A DNA stretch of 64,000 bases from Micromonospora_G sp040676775 (GCF_040676775.1 NZ_JBFAPP010000026.1:43672-107671); one strand, 5' to 3'; positions 49,450 to 58,458 are shown, numbered from the stretch's first letter. Translations and numbers: made by a program. Notes: generated by a model from the letters alone, not told the origin.

Positions 49450-49926
49450 ATGGCCGGAGAGTTCCACGCCCCGACCGGCGGATCCACCGAAGCGAACCGC
49501 GGATGGTCCCGACCGGCCCTGGTCCGGATCTCGGCGGCGACGGTGGGCGCGGTGTTCCTGCTGATCGGTGTGCTCGGTTTCATCCCCGGTGTCACCACCG
49601 GGTACGACCGGCTCGGCTTCGCCGGGCACGCCTCCGGCGCCGAGTTGTTCGGGGTGTTCCAGGTGTCGGTCCTGCACAACCTGGTGCACCTGGCGTTCGG
49701 GCTGGCCGGCATCGCGCTGGCGCGTACGATCGCCGGGTCCCGGGGGTTCCTGGTCGGCGGCGGCGCGGTCTACCTGCTGCTGTGGCTGTACGGCCTGGTG
49801 ATCGGGCACGAGACCGGGGCGAACTTCCTGCCGCTCAACCGGGCCGACGACTGGCTGCACTTCGGCCTCGGGCTCGGCATGGTCGGCCTCGGGCTGCTGA
49901 CCACCCGCGCCCCGGTCGACCGGTGA
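49450..49926 (+). CDS. DUF4383 membrane protein
   Basis: A 158-residue four-helix membrane protein with the DUF4383 pattern: FLLIGVLGFIPGVTTGYD, ELFGVFQVSVLHNLVHLAFG and NRADDWLHFGLGLGMVG. Function unknown; common in actinobacteria. GGAGG lies 7 nt before the ATG. The last bases and stop codon lie in the first copy of a 36-bp direct repeat. Confidence 0.9.
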   Translation: MAGEFHAPTGGSTEANRGWSRPALVRISAATVGAVFLLIGVLGFIPGVTTGYDRLGFAGHASGAELFGVFQVSVLHNLVHLAFGLAGIALARTIAGSRGFLVGGGAVYLLLWLYGLVIGHETGANFLPLNRADDWLHFGLGLGMVGLGLLTTRAPVDR

Positions 49927-49980
49927 CGGCGACCGTCTCCCCGCGTGCCGGTCGACCGGTGACGGCGACCGACTCCCCGC
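49912..49980. repeat. 36-bp period direct repeat at the end of the DUF4383 gene
   Basis: A 24-bp block starting CCGGTCGACCGGTGACGGCG occurs at 49912-49935 and 49948-49971, period 36 bp, and a following ACTCCCCGC/TCTCCCCGC segment is also repeated. Copy one contains the DUF4383 stop codon. Each copy holds the CCGGTCGACCGG palindrome. Confidence 0.75.
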
Positions 49981-50239
49981 CCGGCTCGTCCGGGACGGGG
50001 CCGGCCGACCTCCGGTGTCGCCACGCCAGCCGGTCGGCCGGGCGGCACCGGAGGCCCGGTCCGGCGTGCCCTCCGCCGGTTCGCGGCCCGACGGCGCGAT
50101 CGGGTCCCGACTGCTCGAAGATGCCGCCCCGAGGGGCGGCGTCCCGCTAGACCGAAATTTCCCGACGTGCCGGGTTTCGACCCGCGCAGACCGGGTAGCC
50201 ACGCCCGTCCTTTCTGCGGTGATGACGGGGTGAGAAGCG
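49927..50239. other. Intergenic region upstream of ctaD
   Basis: A 313-bp spacer. It contains the second direct-repeat copy and, further on, the presumed ctaD promoter. I see no convincing gene or hairpin. Confidence 0.55.
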
Positions 50240-52240
50240 ATGCCGAAGCGGGTAACCACCGAGCCGGAACGCGAACGAGGGCCGATCGTGCTGGCACCGG
50301 CGCGCTTCGGCGGGTACCCCGGACCCATCCGGTCGTCGATCCGGGGCAGCCACCTGATCAAGCTGCTGGGCACCACCGACGCGAAGCAGATCGGCCTGCT
50401 CTACCTGATCACCTCGTTCGTGTTCTTCATCCTCGGCGGCGTGATGGCGATGCTCATGCGGGCCGAGCTGGGTCGACCCGGACTCCAGTTCCTCTCCAAC
50501 GAGCAGTACAACCAGCTCTTCACCATGCACGGCACGATCATGCTGCTGCTCTTCGCGACCCCGCTGGTCTTCGCGTTCGGCAACTACGTCGTACCGCTGC
50601 AGATCGGGGCGCCGGACGTCTCCTTCCCCCGGCTGAACGCGTTCGCGTACTGGCTCTACCTGCTCGGCGGCTCGCTGGTGATGCTCGGTTTCCTCACCCC
50701 CGACGGGGCGGCCGACTTCGGCTGGACCGCCTACACCCCGCTGAGCCGGGCCCAGCACAGCCCCGGCATCGGACCCGACATGTGGGTGATCGGCCTGGTC
50801 GTCTCCGGCCTCGGCACCATCCTCGGCGCGGTCAACATGATCACCACGATCATCACCCTGCGGGCGCCCGGCATGACCATGTTCCGGATGCCGATCTTCA
50901 CCTGGAACATCCTGCTCACCGCGGTGCTGGTGATCCTGGTCTTCCCGCTGCTCGCGGCCGCGCTGCTCGCGCTCTACGCCGACCGCCGCATCGACGCCCA
51001 CGTGTACGATCCGGCTACCGGCGGCCCACTGCTGTGGCAACACCTGTTCTGGTTCTTCGGCCATCCCGAGGTCTACATCGTGGCGTTGCCGTTCTTCGGC
51101 ATCATCACCGAGATCATCCCGGTCTTCTCCCGCAAGCCGATCTTCGGCTACAAGGGCATCGTCTTCGCCACCATCGCCATCACGGTGCTGTCGATGACGG
51201 TCTGGGCCCACCACATGTTCGGCACCGGGCAGGTGCTGCTGCCGTTCTTCAGCATCCTGAGTTACCTGATCGCCGTACCGACCGGGGTGAAGTTCTTCAA
51301 CTGGATCGGCACCATGTGGAAGGGGCAGATCAGCTTCGAGACGCCGATGCTGTTCGCCATCGGCTTCCTGGTCACCTTCCTGTTCGGCGGGCTCACCGGC
51401 GTGCTGCTGGCCAGCCCGCCGGTCGACTGGCACGTCACGGACACCTATTTCGTGGTGGCGCACTTCCACTACGTACTGTTCGGCACGATCGTGTTCGCGG
51501 CGTTCGGCGGGATCTACTTCTGGTTCCCGAAGATGACCGGGCGGATGCTCGACGAGCGCCTCGGCAAGCTCCACTTCTGGACCATGTTCGTCGGCTTCCA
51601 CGGCACCTTCCTGGTCCAGCACTGGCTGGGCAACGAGGGCATGCCCCGCCGGTACGCCGACTACCTGCCCACCGACGGCTTCACCGTGCTGAACATGGTC
51701 TCCACGATCAGCTCGTTCATCCTCGGCGCCTCGACCCTGTTCATCATCTACAACCTGTGGAAGTCGTACCGGTTCGGTCGGATCGTGGCGGTCGACGACC
51801 CCTGGGGCTTCGGCAACTCGCTGGAGTGGGCGACCAGTTGTCCGCCACCGCTGCGCAACTTCGACCGGATGCCGCGGATCCGCTCCGAGCGCCCCGCCTT
51901 CGACGCCAAGTACGGCCCACTCGTGGCCGACCTCGGTCGGGATCTGCCGCAGCGCTCGACCAAACCGCCGCAGGACATCGGCGACGAGTTGCACGCCGAG
52001 CAGCACCACGGCTCGGACAAATCAAGCCCCGAGGGTGCGTACGGTGCCCGCGAGGCGACCCGCTGGCAGCCCGATCCGCGCTCGGGTGCCCGCCCGATCG
52101 AGGTCCCGGAGCCGGAGGAGGTACGCCGGCCGAGTTTCGAGCCGAGCGCACCCGATGTGCACCTCGACAACGACCGGGGCGGCCCGAGTAGCGAGCACTG
52201 GCGTACCGGTCGACCACCGGACGAGGAAGGGAAGGCCTGA
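50240..52240 (+). CDS. ctaD: Cytochrome c oxidase subunit I (aa3-type)
   Basis: A 666-residue heme-copper oxidase subunit I with 12 transmembrane helices. Ligands visible: heme a His in MHGTIMLLLF, CuB/Tyr crosslink in FWFFGHPEVYIVALP, CuB His pair VWAHHMF, and heme a3/a His in AHFHYVLFG. The K-channel region is intact. It reduces O2 and pumps protons. The C-terminal tail (about residues 550-666) is an unusually long, hydrophilic Pro/Arg/Glu-rich extension. The gene is alone: no ctaC, ctaE or qcr genes adjoin it. ATG 50240 lacks an obvious ribosome site. Confidence 0.96.
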   Translation: MPKRVTTEPERERGPIVLAPARFGGYPGPIRSSIRGSHLIKLLGTTDAKQIGLLYLITSFVFFILGGVMAMLMRAELGRPGLQFLSNEQYNQLFTMHGTIMLLLFATPLVFAFGNYVVPLQIGAPDVSFPRLNAFAYWLYLLGGSLVMLGFLTPDGAADFGWTAYTPLSRAQHSPGIGPDMWVIGLVVSGLGTILGAVNMITTIITLRAPGMTMFRMPIFTWNILLTAVLVILVFPLLAAALLALYADRRIDAHVYDPATGGPLLWQHLFWFFGHPEVYIVALPFFGIITEIIPVFSRKPIFGYKGIVFATIAITVLSMTVWAHHMFGTGQVLLPFFSILSYLIAVPTGVKFFNWIGTMWKGQISFETPMLFAIGFLVTFLFGGLTGVLLASPPVDWHVTDTYFVVAHFHYVLFGTIVFAAFGGIYFWFPKMTGRMLDERLGKLHFWTMFVGFHGTFLVQHWLGNEGMPRRYADYLPTDGFTVLNMVSTISSFILGASTLFIIYNLWKSYRFGRIVAVDDPWGFGNSLEWATSCPPPLRNFDRMPRIRSERPAFDAKYGPLVADLGRDLPQRSTKPPQDIGDELHAEQHHGSDKSSPEGAYGAREATRWQPDPRSGARPIEVPEPEEVRRPSFEPSAPDVHLDNDRGGPSSEHWRTGRPPDEEGKA

Positions 52241-52268
52241 GTTCGATGCCGGCGCAGTGGCGGCCTGG

Positions 52269-52306
52269 ACCGGCGGGCGGTGGTGACGAACCCACCGCCC
52301 GGCGGT
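52269..52306. terminator. Bidirectional hairpin terminator
   Basis: A 10-bp core stem (52274-52283 with 52292-52301) is extended by four more pairs beyond a mismatch. It lies between the convergent ctaD and sigma-STAS genes and touches the latter's stop codon. Confidence 0.7.
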
Positions 52307-53499
52307 CACTCGTGCAGCGGTGCCAGTCCGGCCGAGGCGAGCGAGTGCCGTACGCCGGGCTGGGCCCGGGTCAGCTTCAGGGCCACGCCACTGCGGGCGG
52401 CGGCGTCCCGGCCTGCGATCAGCGCGGCGATCCCGCCCGGTTCGAGCAGTCCCACGTCGACCAGGTCGACCACCACTTCGGCGGGCTGGCCGCTGGTCAC
52501 CGCCTCGACCACCGCGCGCCGCAGCTGGTCGCTGGTGTCGCGGTCGAGTTCGCCGCCGATCGCGATGACCGTGCGGTCGCCGGACTGGCGGACCGACAGC
52601 CGGGTCTCCGGTGCGTCCGGATCCACTCCGCCGGCCTGCCAGGGTGCCGGGGCGTCGGCGAGCATGGCCTGGCGCAGCCAGGTGAGCGCACGGGAGAGCA
52701 GCCGGGAGACGTGCATCTGGGAGATGCCGAACCGGGCGGCGATCTCGGCCTGGGTCTGGTTGCCGTAGAACCGCATGGCCAGGATGCGTCGCTCCCGCCA
52801 GGGCAGCCGGCCGAGCAGGCCGCTGACGGTCACCCGGTCGTCCACCGACTCCAGGTCGGCGTCGGACTCACCCACCAGGTCACCGAACTCGGCCGAACTC
52901 TCCCCGCCGACCGGCGCGTTGAGCGAGGCCGGGCTGTAGCCGGCGGCGGATTCGAGGGCCGCGAGGATCTCCTCCTGCGGGGTTTCGAGCCGGGTCGCCA
53001 GTTCGGCTACCGTCGGTGCCCGGGACAGTTCGCTGGTGAGCGCGGCGGTCGCCTGGCCGACCTCGAGGATCAGGTCGCGCAGCCGGCGCGGCACGTGCAC
53101 CCCCCAGGTGCGGTCCCGGAAGTGCCGCTTGATCTCACCCACGATCGTGATCGCCGCGTACGCGGTGAACGAGCCGCGCTCCGGGTCGTACCGGTCGACG
53201 GCGTTGACCAGACCGAGCCGGGCGACCTGTTCGAGGTCCTCCAGCGGCTCGCCGCGTCCCCGGTATCGGCGGGCCAGCCGGCCGGCGAACGGCAGCGCGA
53301 ACCGGACCAGGTCGTCCCGGGCCTCCTGCCGGCGCTCGTCCGGCAGACCCTCGATCCGTGCCGCGTACGCCAGCGCGGCCGCGTCGAGGTCCTCCAGCCC
53401 GCGCTCGTTCGGCGCTGGTGTGGGCGTACTCGTGGGCGTACCAGTGCTCGTGGTCGTACTCGCGTTCGTGGTCGTGCCCGTGCTGATCTGTCCGAACAT
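52306..53499 (-). CDS. SigB/SigF-family sigma factor fused to a STAS domain
   Basis: A 397-residue fusion. Residues 1-30 are a Thr/Ser/Pro-rich tail; about 60-285 form a SigB/F/G-type sigma (region 2 DLEQVARLGLVNAVDRYDPE, region 3 RAPTVAELATRLETPQEEIL, region 4 MRFYGNQTQAEIAARFGISQ, MHVSRLLSRAL). About 298-397 form a STAS anti-anti-sigma domain (TVIAIGGELDRDTSDQLRRA, EVVVDLVDVGLLEPGGIAAL). In SpoIIAA/RsbV the loop reads D-S-[ST]-G with a phosphorylated Ser; here it is EPGG (353-356), so phospho-switching is impossible. The fusion could sequester its own anti-sigma factor permanently or sense something else. Confidence 0.93.
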   Translation of the reverse strand: MFGQISTGTTTNASTTTSTGTPTSTPTPAPNERGLEDLDAAALAYAARIEGLPDERRQEARDDLVRFALPFAGRLARRYRGRGEPLEDLEQVARLGLVNAVDRYDPERGSFTAYAAITIVGEIKRHFRDRTWGVHVPRRLRDLILEVGQATAALTSELSRAPTVAELATRLETPQEEILAALESAAGYSPASLNAPVGGESSAEFGDLVGESDADLESVDDRVTVSGLLGRLPWRERRILAMRFYGNQTQAEIAARFGISQMHVSRLLSRALTWLRQAMLADAPAPWQAGGVDPDAPETRLSVRQSGDRTVIAIGGELDRDTSDQLRRAVVEAVTSGQPAEVVVDLVDVGLLEPGGIAALIAGRDAAARSGVALKLTRAQPGVRHSLASAGLAPLHE

Positions 53500-53753
53500 C
53501 CGCGCCTCCCTCAGGAAGGTCCCCCACCCGGATTTACGGAACCGGCCAGTGACGCCCTCGCCACGGTGGACCGGACCGGAGCGCGAAGATCTGACCGGAA
53601 ACAGCCCAACAGCGCCCGCTCACCATTTCGTCACGTAGCGCAGTTAACCGGTTGCAGTCAGCGACGTTCCCGCTCTGTAGGTACTCAATCACGGGACCGG
53701 ACTTTCGCGGGATGTTTTGCCGGCGGACCCCCTCGACAGAACGGCGGATGCCC

Positions 53754-55169
53754 TCAACAGACCAGCAGACCGTGCGCGGTGCCGCTGGCCCGCAGGCCAG
53801 CCAGTGCCTCCTGCACCCCCAGGCGCGGCGGCGCCGGCAGGTCGTACGGCTGCCCGCGCAACACCTCGGTGGCGTGTCGGGTCGGTACCGAGGTGACCGG
53901 ATAGCCCCGTGCCGCGATCCGGTCCAGAGCCCGGCGACGGCGGCCGAACGACGCCACCGCCAGCCACTGCGGCAGTCCGGCCAGGGCCGGTGAACGCATC
54001 CCGGGCGGTTCGGGCAGTACGTCGACCGAGCTGAACGCCGTACTGCCGGCCAGCCACCACTCCGCACCGGCCACCCGGCGACTGGTGGCGTTCTCGCACC
54101 AGTACGGCACCAGCCCCGCCCGTACCACCTGCCACGGATCGATCAGCCGGCCGCACTCCACCACACACCGGTCACCGCTCTTGCCGGCGGCACGCAGCCA
54201 ACCCCGGTACACGTCGGCGGTCGCCGCGCTGAGCGCCTCCGGCTCGGCGAACAGCACCCGGTGCAGCGCGCTGTCCGCCTCCCGGACCCAGTCCAGCAGG
54301 CTCTGCTCGAAGCCGGGCTCGATGCCGTGCTCGGCGTAACCCTGCGGGCCGACCGGTGCCGGCGGTTCCCACCGCTGCGGATCACCGCCCGCCGTACGCA
54401 GCACCTGGTCCAGCGGGTCGCTGAGGACACGGAAGTCGGCCGGGGTCAGCCCGCTGCCCGGACTGCCCAACTGGAACGCGTGACCCTCACCCTGATCGGC
54501 CACCGGCCAGGTCCGTACGTCACGCAGCAGCAGCACGGGCGCACCCGGCGCCAGCCGCTCGTCGAGGAAGTCCCGGTACGCCTGGGGCAACTGCCGCCAG
54601 CGCAGCACCAGGGACACTGTCGAACCGGCGAGCACGCCCCGTACGGCCGGGTCGTGCACCTGCCGGACGCGGATGCCGGGATTCGCCGCGACCAGCCGCT
54701 GCGCCACCTGGGCGCCGTACGCGTAGGAACCCGCCAGGTTGTCCACCGCGCCCTGCGGCCACTGCACCGCGACCTCGAAGCCGGCCGGGAGCCACGGCAT
54801 GCCCAGGGCGGTGGCCAGGTGCACGGCGGCACCGCTGGGCGAGCCGAGCACCACGCCGGGGAACTCGCCGGACGGGTAGTGGTCCACCATCCAGCGGGCC
54901 ACCCACTCGGCGTCGACCTGACCCACCTGGCGCACCGGCAGGGCGGCCCGACCACCCGCTCGAGCCACCGCCGCCCGGCGTACCGCCTCCGGGGTGCCCG
55001 GAAACCGGGCCAGCATCGGCTGGTAGCCGAGGTCGGCGCAGTCCTCGCCGCGCAGGGCCCGGGACGCCGCGGCGAGCAGCACCCGCGCCGGACTGTCCAG
55101 CGCCACGATCCGTCGCGGTCCGGGGACGTCGGGCCCACTCGCGGCCACCCATTCCTGCATCTCCCGCAC
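53754..55169 (-). CDS. Large protein of unknown function
   Basis: A 471-residue soluble protein that I cannot assign to a family. It has no signal peptide or membrane helix. Visible features: RRIVALDSPARVLLAAASRA near the start, a repeated WV-W-P pattern with HLATALGMPWLPAGFEV, MVDHYPSGEFPGVVLGSPSG (alpha/beta-like strand-loop-helix) and ARGYPVTSVPTRHATEVL near the end. GTG 55169 is a tentative start. It lies between the sigma-STAS gene and the ThDP/baeRF2 pair, all on one strand, so it may belong to a stress regulon. Confidence 0.6.
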   Translation of the reverse strand: MREMQEWVAASGPDVPGPRRIVALDSPARVLLAAASRALRGEDCADLGYQPMLARFPGTPEAVRRAAVARAGGRAALPVRQVGQVDAEWVARWMVDHYPSGEFPGVVLGSPSGAAVHLATALGMPWLPAGFEVAVQWPQGAVDNLAGSYAYGAQVAQRLVAANPGIRVRQVHDPAVRGVLAGSTVSLVLRWRQLPQAYRDFLDERLAPGAPVLLLRDVRTWPVADQGEGHAFQLGSPGSGLTPADFRVLSDPLDQVLRTAGGDPQRWEPPAPVGPQGYAEHGIEPGFEQSLLDWVREADSALHRVLFAEPEALSAATADVYRGWLRAAGKSGDRCVVECGRLIDPWQVVRAGLVPYWCENATSRRVAGAEWWLAGSTAFSSVDVLPEPPGMRSPALAGLPQWLAVASFGRRRRALDRIAARGYPVTSVPTRHATEVLRGQPYDLPAPPRLGVQEALAGLRASGTAHGLLVC

Positions 55170-55316
55170 CGGGACCCGCCCTTCATCCGTCCACTTGCCA
55201 CACGCGGGCTTCCCGTCCGGATCGCGTTCAAACGACCTTTCCGCAACCCTGCGTGACTAATCCGAGGACGGGCCCCTTCTGCATCACCGGGCCACCAACG
55301 CACCGGCAGGCCCCGC

Positions 55317-55339
55317 TCACCCGGTTACGTACCGGGTGA
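55317..55339 (-). terminator. Hairpin after the ThDP enzyme gene
   Basis: TCACCCGGT and ACCGGGTGA form a 9-bp perfect stem with a 5-nt loop, about 100 nt after the ThDP-enzyme stop codon. It could end the baeRF2-ThDP transcript. Confidence 0.5.
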
Positions 55340-55435
55340 CCGCTTGCCTGCCGCGCGGCGTCCGGGACACGCTGTGCCGCGCGCCGTCCTGGGCACGCGG
55401 GCGTCGGCTTCCGGCCGCCGCCCGCAAAACGCCGG

Positions 55436-57226
55436 TCAGGTCAGCTCGTCGCCGCCGTCGGCCCGTTCCCGGACCAGTTCGGCACGGGCCCGGCTGGCCA
55501 CCTCGCCGCCGTCCTCCGCGCGCTCGGTCAACAGCCCGCGCAGGTCCGCGAACGGCTGGTCGGGCGGGGAGAGCGGCACCGAGGCGTCCACCACCGCCTC
55601 GATCAGGGTGGGCCGGTCCGCGGCGAGCGCCTCGTCCCACGCCGCCCCCATCATCTCCGGCCGGTCGATGCGCAGGCCGTGCATGCCGAGCAGCCGGGCC
55701 CATCCCGCGTACGGGACGTCCGGCAGCCGCTGGGCGTCCGGCACCGCCACCTGTCCCGACCCGCGCTGGGTCTGGCTCATCCCGGCCTGGTCGCGGTTGT
55801 TGAGCACCAGCACGACAAACCGGGGATCGGCCCACTCGTGCCAACGGTTGGCCACCGTGACCAGCTCGGCCAGGCCGTTGTGCTGCATCGCCCCGTCACC
55901 GGCGAGGACGACCACCGGCCGGTCCGGCACCGCCAACTTCGCCGCGATGCCGTACGGCAGGGAGCAGCCGGTGGCGCCGAGGGTGCTCGACAGGTGTGCC
56001 GGCACACCGGGCGGCAGTTGCACGTGGCGGGCGTACCAGTAGGTCACCGAGCCGACGTCCACCGCGACCGCGCTGTCCCAGGGCAACCGGGGCGACAGCT
56101 CGCGCAGGACGTGCTGCGGGTTCATCGGCTCGGCCGGGGCGTCGGCACGGGTAGTCGCATCACTCCACCAGCGGTCGAAGGAGACCTCGATGGTCTCCCG
56201 CCACTCCCGGTTGGCCCGCTGCGGCACCCGGTCGAGCAGGGCGCGCAGCGTCTGCGCCGCGTCCCCGATCAGCGGCACGTCCACCGGGTACCGGTTGGCC
56301 ACCCGGCGGCCGTCGATGTCGATCTGGATCACGGCCGCCTGGCCGGGCATCGGGTAGTAGTCGGTCCACGGATCGTTCGTGCCGACCAGCAGCAGGGTGT
56401 CGCAGCCGCCGAGCAGTTGCGCGCTCGCGGTGGTGCCCAACTCCCCCATCACCCCGGTGTGGAAGGGCAGCCGCTCGTCGAGCACCGGCTTGCCGAGCAG
56501 CGAGGTGGTGATGCCGGCGCCGACCCGGTCGGCGAGGGCGACGATCTCCTCGGCCGCACCGTAGCCGCCCTGCCCCACCAGCATGGCCACCCGCCGACCG
56601 GCGCCGAGCAACTGCGCCGCCGCGTTCAGGTCCTCCTCGTGCGGCACGACCCGGGCCGGGGGCAGTCCCGGCGCCATCGAGAAGACGCCGTCCGAGCGTG
56701 GCGGCAGATCGGGTACGGCGGCCGTCTGCAACTGCTGCGGCACGATCACACAGGTCGGGCTCCGGGTGGCGACGGCGGTACGGAACGCCCGGTCGATCAG
56801 TGAGGGCACCTGTTCCGCGCTGCTCGCCACCCGGACGAACTCGCACACGTCACTGAACAGCCGGAGCAGCTCGATCTCCCGGTACGCGGCACCGTACGGG
56901 CCCTCCAGCTGCTGGCCGACGATCGCCACCACCGGCTTGCCGTCGAGCTTCGCGTCGTACAGACCGCCCAGCAGGTGGATCGCGCCCGGTCCCTGGGTGG
57001 CCAGGCAGACACCGACCCCGCCGGTGTACTTGGCGTGGCCGGTGGCCATGAAACCGGCCGTCTCCTCGTGTCGCGCCTGGACGAACGCGGGCTTGCCGCC
57101 GGCCCGTTGCAACGCGGCGACGATCCCCTCGATGCCGTCACCGGAGGCGCCGAAGACACGCGGCACGTGCCATGCGCGCAACCGCTCGACGAGCAGGTCC
57201 GCGACCACCCGGGTCGGCTCAGCCAT
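55436..57226 (-). CDS. Thiamine diphosphate-dependent enzyme (pyruvate oxidase-like)
   Basis: A 596-residue ThDP enzyme. Pyr domain: FGASGDGIEGIVAALQRAGG and catalytic Glu in QARHEETAGFMATGHAKYTG; central FAD/nucleotide-like domain; PP domain: LAGDGAMQHNGLAELVTVAN to VLNNRDQ, the GDG-X(n)-NN motif. Relatives are annotated as pyruvate oxidase or 'thiamine pyrophosphate-requiring protein'. A soluble C-terminal tail follows. ATG 57226 overlaps the baeRF2 stop in ATGGCTGA, so the two products are made together. Confidence 0.9.
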   Translation of the reverse strand: MAEPTRVVADLLVERLRAWHVPRVFGASGDGIEGIVAALQRAGGKPAFVQARHEETAGFMATGHAKYTGGVGVCLATQGPGAIHLLGGLYDAKLDGKPVVAIVGQQLEGPYGAAYREIELLRLFSDVCEFVRVASSAEQVPSLIDRAFRTAVATRSPTCVIVPQQLQTAAVPDLPPRSDGVFSMAPGLPPARVVPHEEDLNAAAQLLGAGRRVAMLVGQGGYGAAEEIVALADRVGAGITTSLLGKPVLDERLPFHTGVMGELGTTASAQLLGGCDTLLLVGTNDPWTDYYPMPGQAAVIQIDIDGRRVANRYPVDVPLIGDAAQTLRALLDRVPQRANREWRETIEVSFDRWWSDATTRADAPAEPMNPQHVLRELSPRLPWDSAVAVDVGSVTYWYARHVQLPPGVPAHLSSTLGATGCSLPYGIAAKLAVPDRPVVVLAGDGAMQHNGLAELVTVANRWHEWADPRFVVLVLNNRDQAGMSQTQRGSGQVAVPDAQRLPDVPYAGWARLLGMHGLRIDRPEMMGAAWDEALAADRPTLIEAVVDASVPLSPPDQPFADLRGLLTERAEDGGEVASRARAELVRERADGGDELT

Positions 57227-58343
57227 CCGTCCTCCCCGGGGTGCTGGCGTCGGCGTACCGCAGGATCGCGCCCACGCCGTCGGGCAGGTCCGGCGCCTCG
57301 TCCGGCCCGAGTACGGTCAGCCCCGCGTCGGTGGCGACCAGTGCCCGTACCAGGGCGGCGTCGGCCCGTACGGGTTGCGGGTCGGCCACCGACATGGCGG
57401 TGAGCTGGTCCGGCCCGGTGGCGATGTCGGTCGGCTCCGGGCCGATCCAGAGCTGGTCGGTGGAGGACGCGTCGTCGACCAGCAGCATGTTCTCGACCTG
57501 GCTGCGTTGCAGCGCGGTCACCACCGCGTCCATCCCGTTGCCGATCTGCTCCTGCATGCCGAACTTGTCCAGCGCGGCGTCGGCGTGCGCGGTCGCCACC
57601 TCGGCGATGGCCTGCACGGTCACGTCGTCGAGCGCGGAGTTGTCGCTGCCGGCCGCCCGGAAGCCCGCGTCGGTGTGCACGATCCGGTCCTGCCAGCGGG
57701 CGGGCAACTGGGCGGCGAGCATCGTCCGGGCCTGGGTGTCGCCGGCCACCACGACGACCTCGGCACCGACCGCGTCGGCGAGTTCGGCGGTGGCCGCCGC
57801 GGCGTCACCGGCGTTGCGTTTCCACGCGGTGAGGGCCGCCCGCTGGAAGTTCCCCTGCGACCAGGCCCCGGGCTTGACCCGGCGGACCGGGAACGTGTTC
57901 CCGCCGCCGACCTCCGCGCGCCGGGCCACCCCACCGGCACTGACCCCGTCCACACTGGCGCCGGTACGGTCGGCCAGTACGCGTACCCAGGGCACCTGTT
58001 CGCCGCGCTGGGCGAGCAGCGGCATGGTGTGCGCCAGCGGTCCGTTGGCGGCGATGTCCTTCAGTGGCGGGGCGGACAGGTACTCGGTGAGCACCACCTC
58101 GCCCTCGGTGGCGAAGGCGGCGATGCCGTAGTCGCCCGCCATCGGGTCGTGTCCGCGTACCACGCTGTCGAGTGCCGCGACCGTCGCCGGGTCGGCCCGC
58201 TGCTGGGCCAGCCGTTCCCGCAGGGCACGCCAGCGTAGGTCCAGCGCGGGCCGGGCGTCCTGACTGTCACGTGAGGCGTCCAGGTAGACCGAGGCCCAGG
58301 GTCCCGGTCGGGCGTAGATCGGGCGCAGGAAGGACAGCTCCAT
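57219..58343 (-). CDS. Rv2629/baeRF2-family protein (Vms1/eRF1-like fold)
   Basis: A 374-residue protein resembling mycobacterial Rv2629. Seen: WASVYLDASRDSQDARPALD, VRVLADRTGASVDGVSAGGV, GAWSQGNFQRAALTAWKRNA, VVVVAGDTQARTMLAAQLPA and GVGAILRYA at the C-terminus. The fold is that of archaeo-eukaryotic release factor (baeRF) proteins that contact stalled or hibernating ribosomes; Rv2629 is dormancy-induced. Start ATG 58343 with GAGAGGGG upstream. First gene of a coupled pair with the ThDP enzyme. Confidence 0.85.
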   Translation of the reverse strand: MELSFLRPIYARPGPWASVYLDASRDSQDARPALDLRWRALRERLAQQRADPATVAALDSVVRGHDPMAGDYGIAAFATEGEVVLTEYLSAPPLKDIAANGPLAHTMPLLAQRGEQVPWVRVLADRTGASVDGVSAGGVARRAEVGGGNTFPVRRVKPGAWSQGNFQRAALTAWKRNAGDAAAATAELADAVGAEVVVVAGDTQARTMLAAQLPARWQDRIVHTDAGFRAAGSDNSALDDVTVQAIAEVATAHADAALDKFGMQEQIGNGMDAVVTALQRSQVENMLLVDDASSTDQLWIGPEPTDIATGPDQLTAMSVADPQPVRADAALVRALVATDAGLTVLGPDEAPDLPDGVGAILRYADASTPGRTDG

Positions 58344-58458
58344 GGTTGTCGACCCCTCTCCAACTCGACCCCGGCATACCCGCGCCACCCGGCTTGTCAC
58401 CTGACCGCGATCACCGGAGGCGGGATTCACTCACTTTCCGCCCAGCGGTGGCTACAGA

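Noticed and set aside
50167..52191. A 674-codon plus-strand frame overlapping ctaD
   Set aside because: The ctaD frame carries all heme and copper ligands; the other frame is an Arg/Pro-rich shadow.
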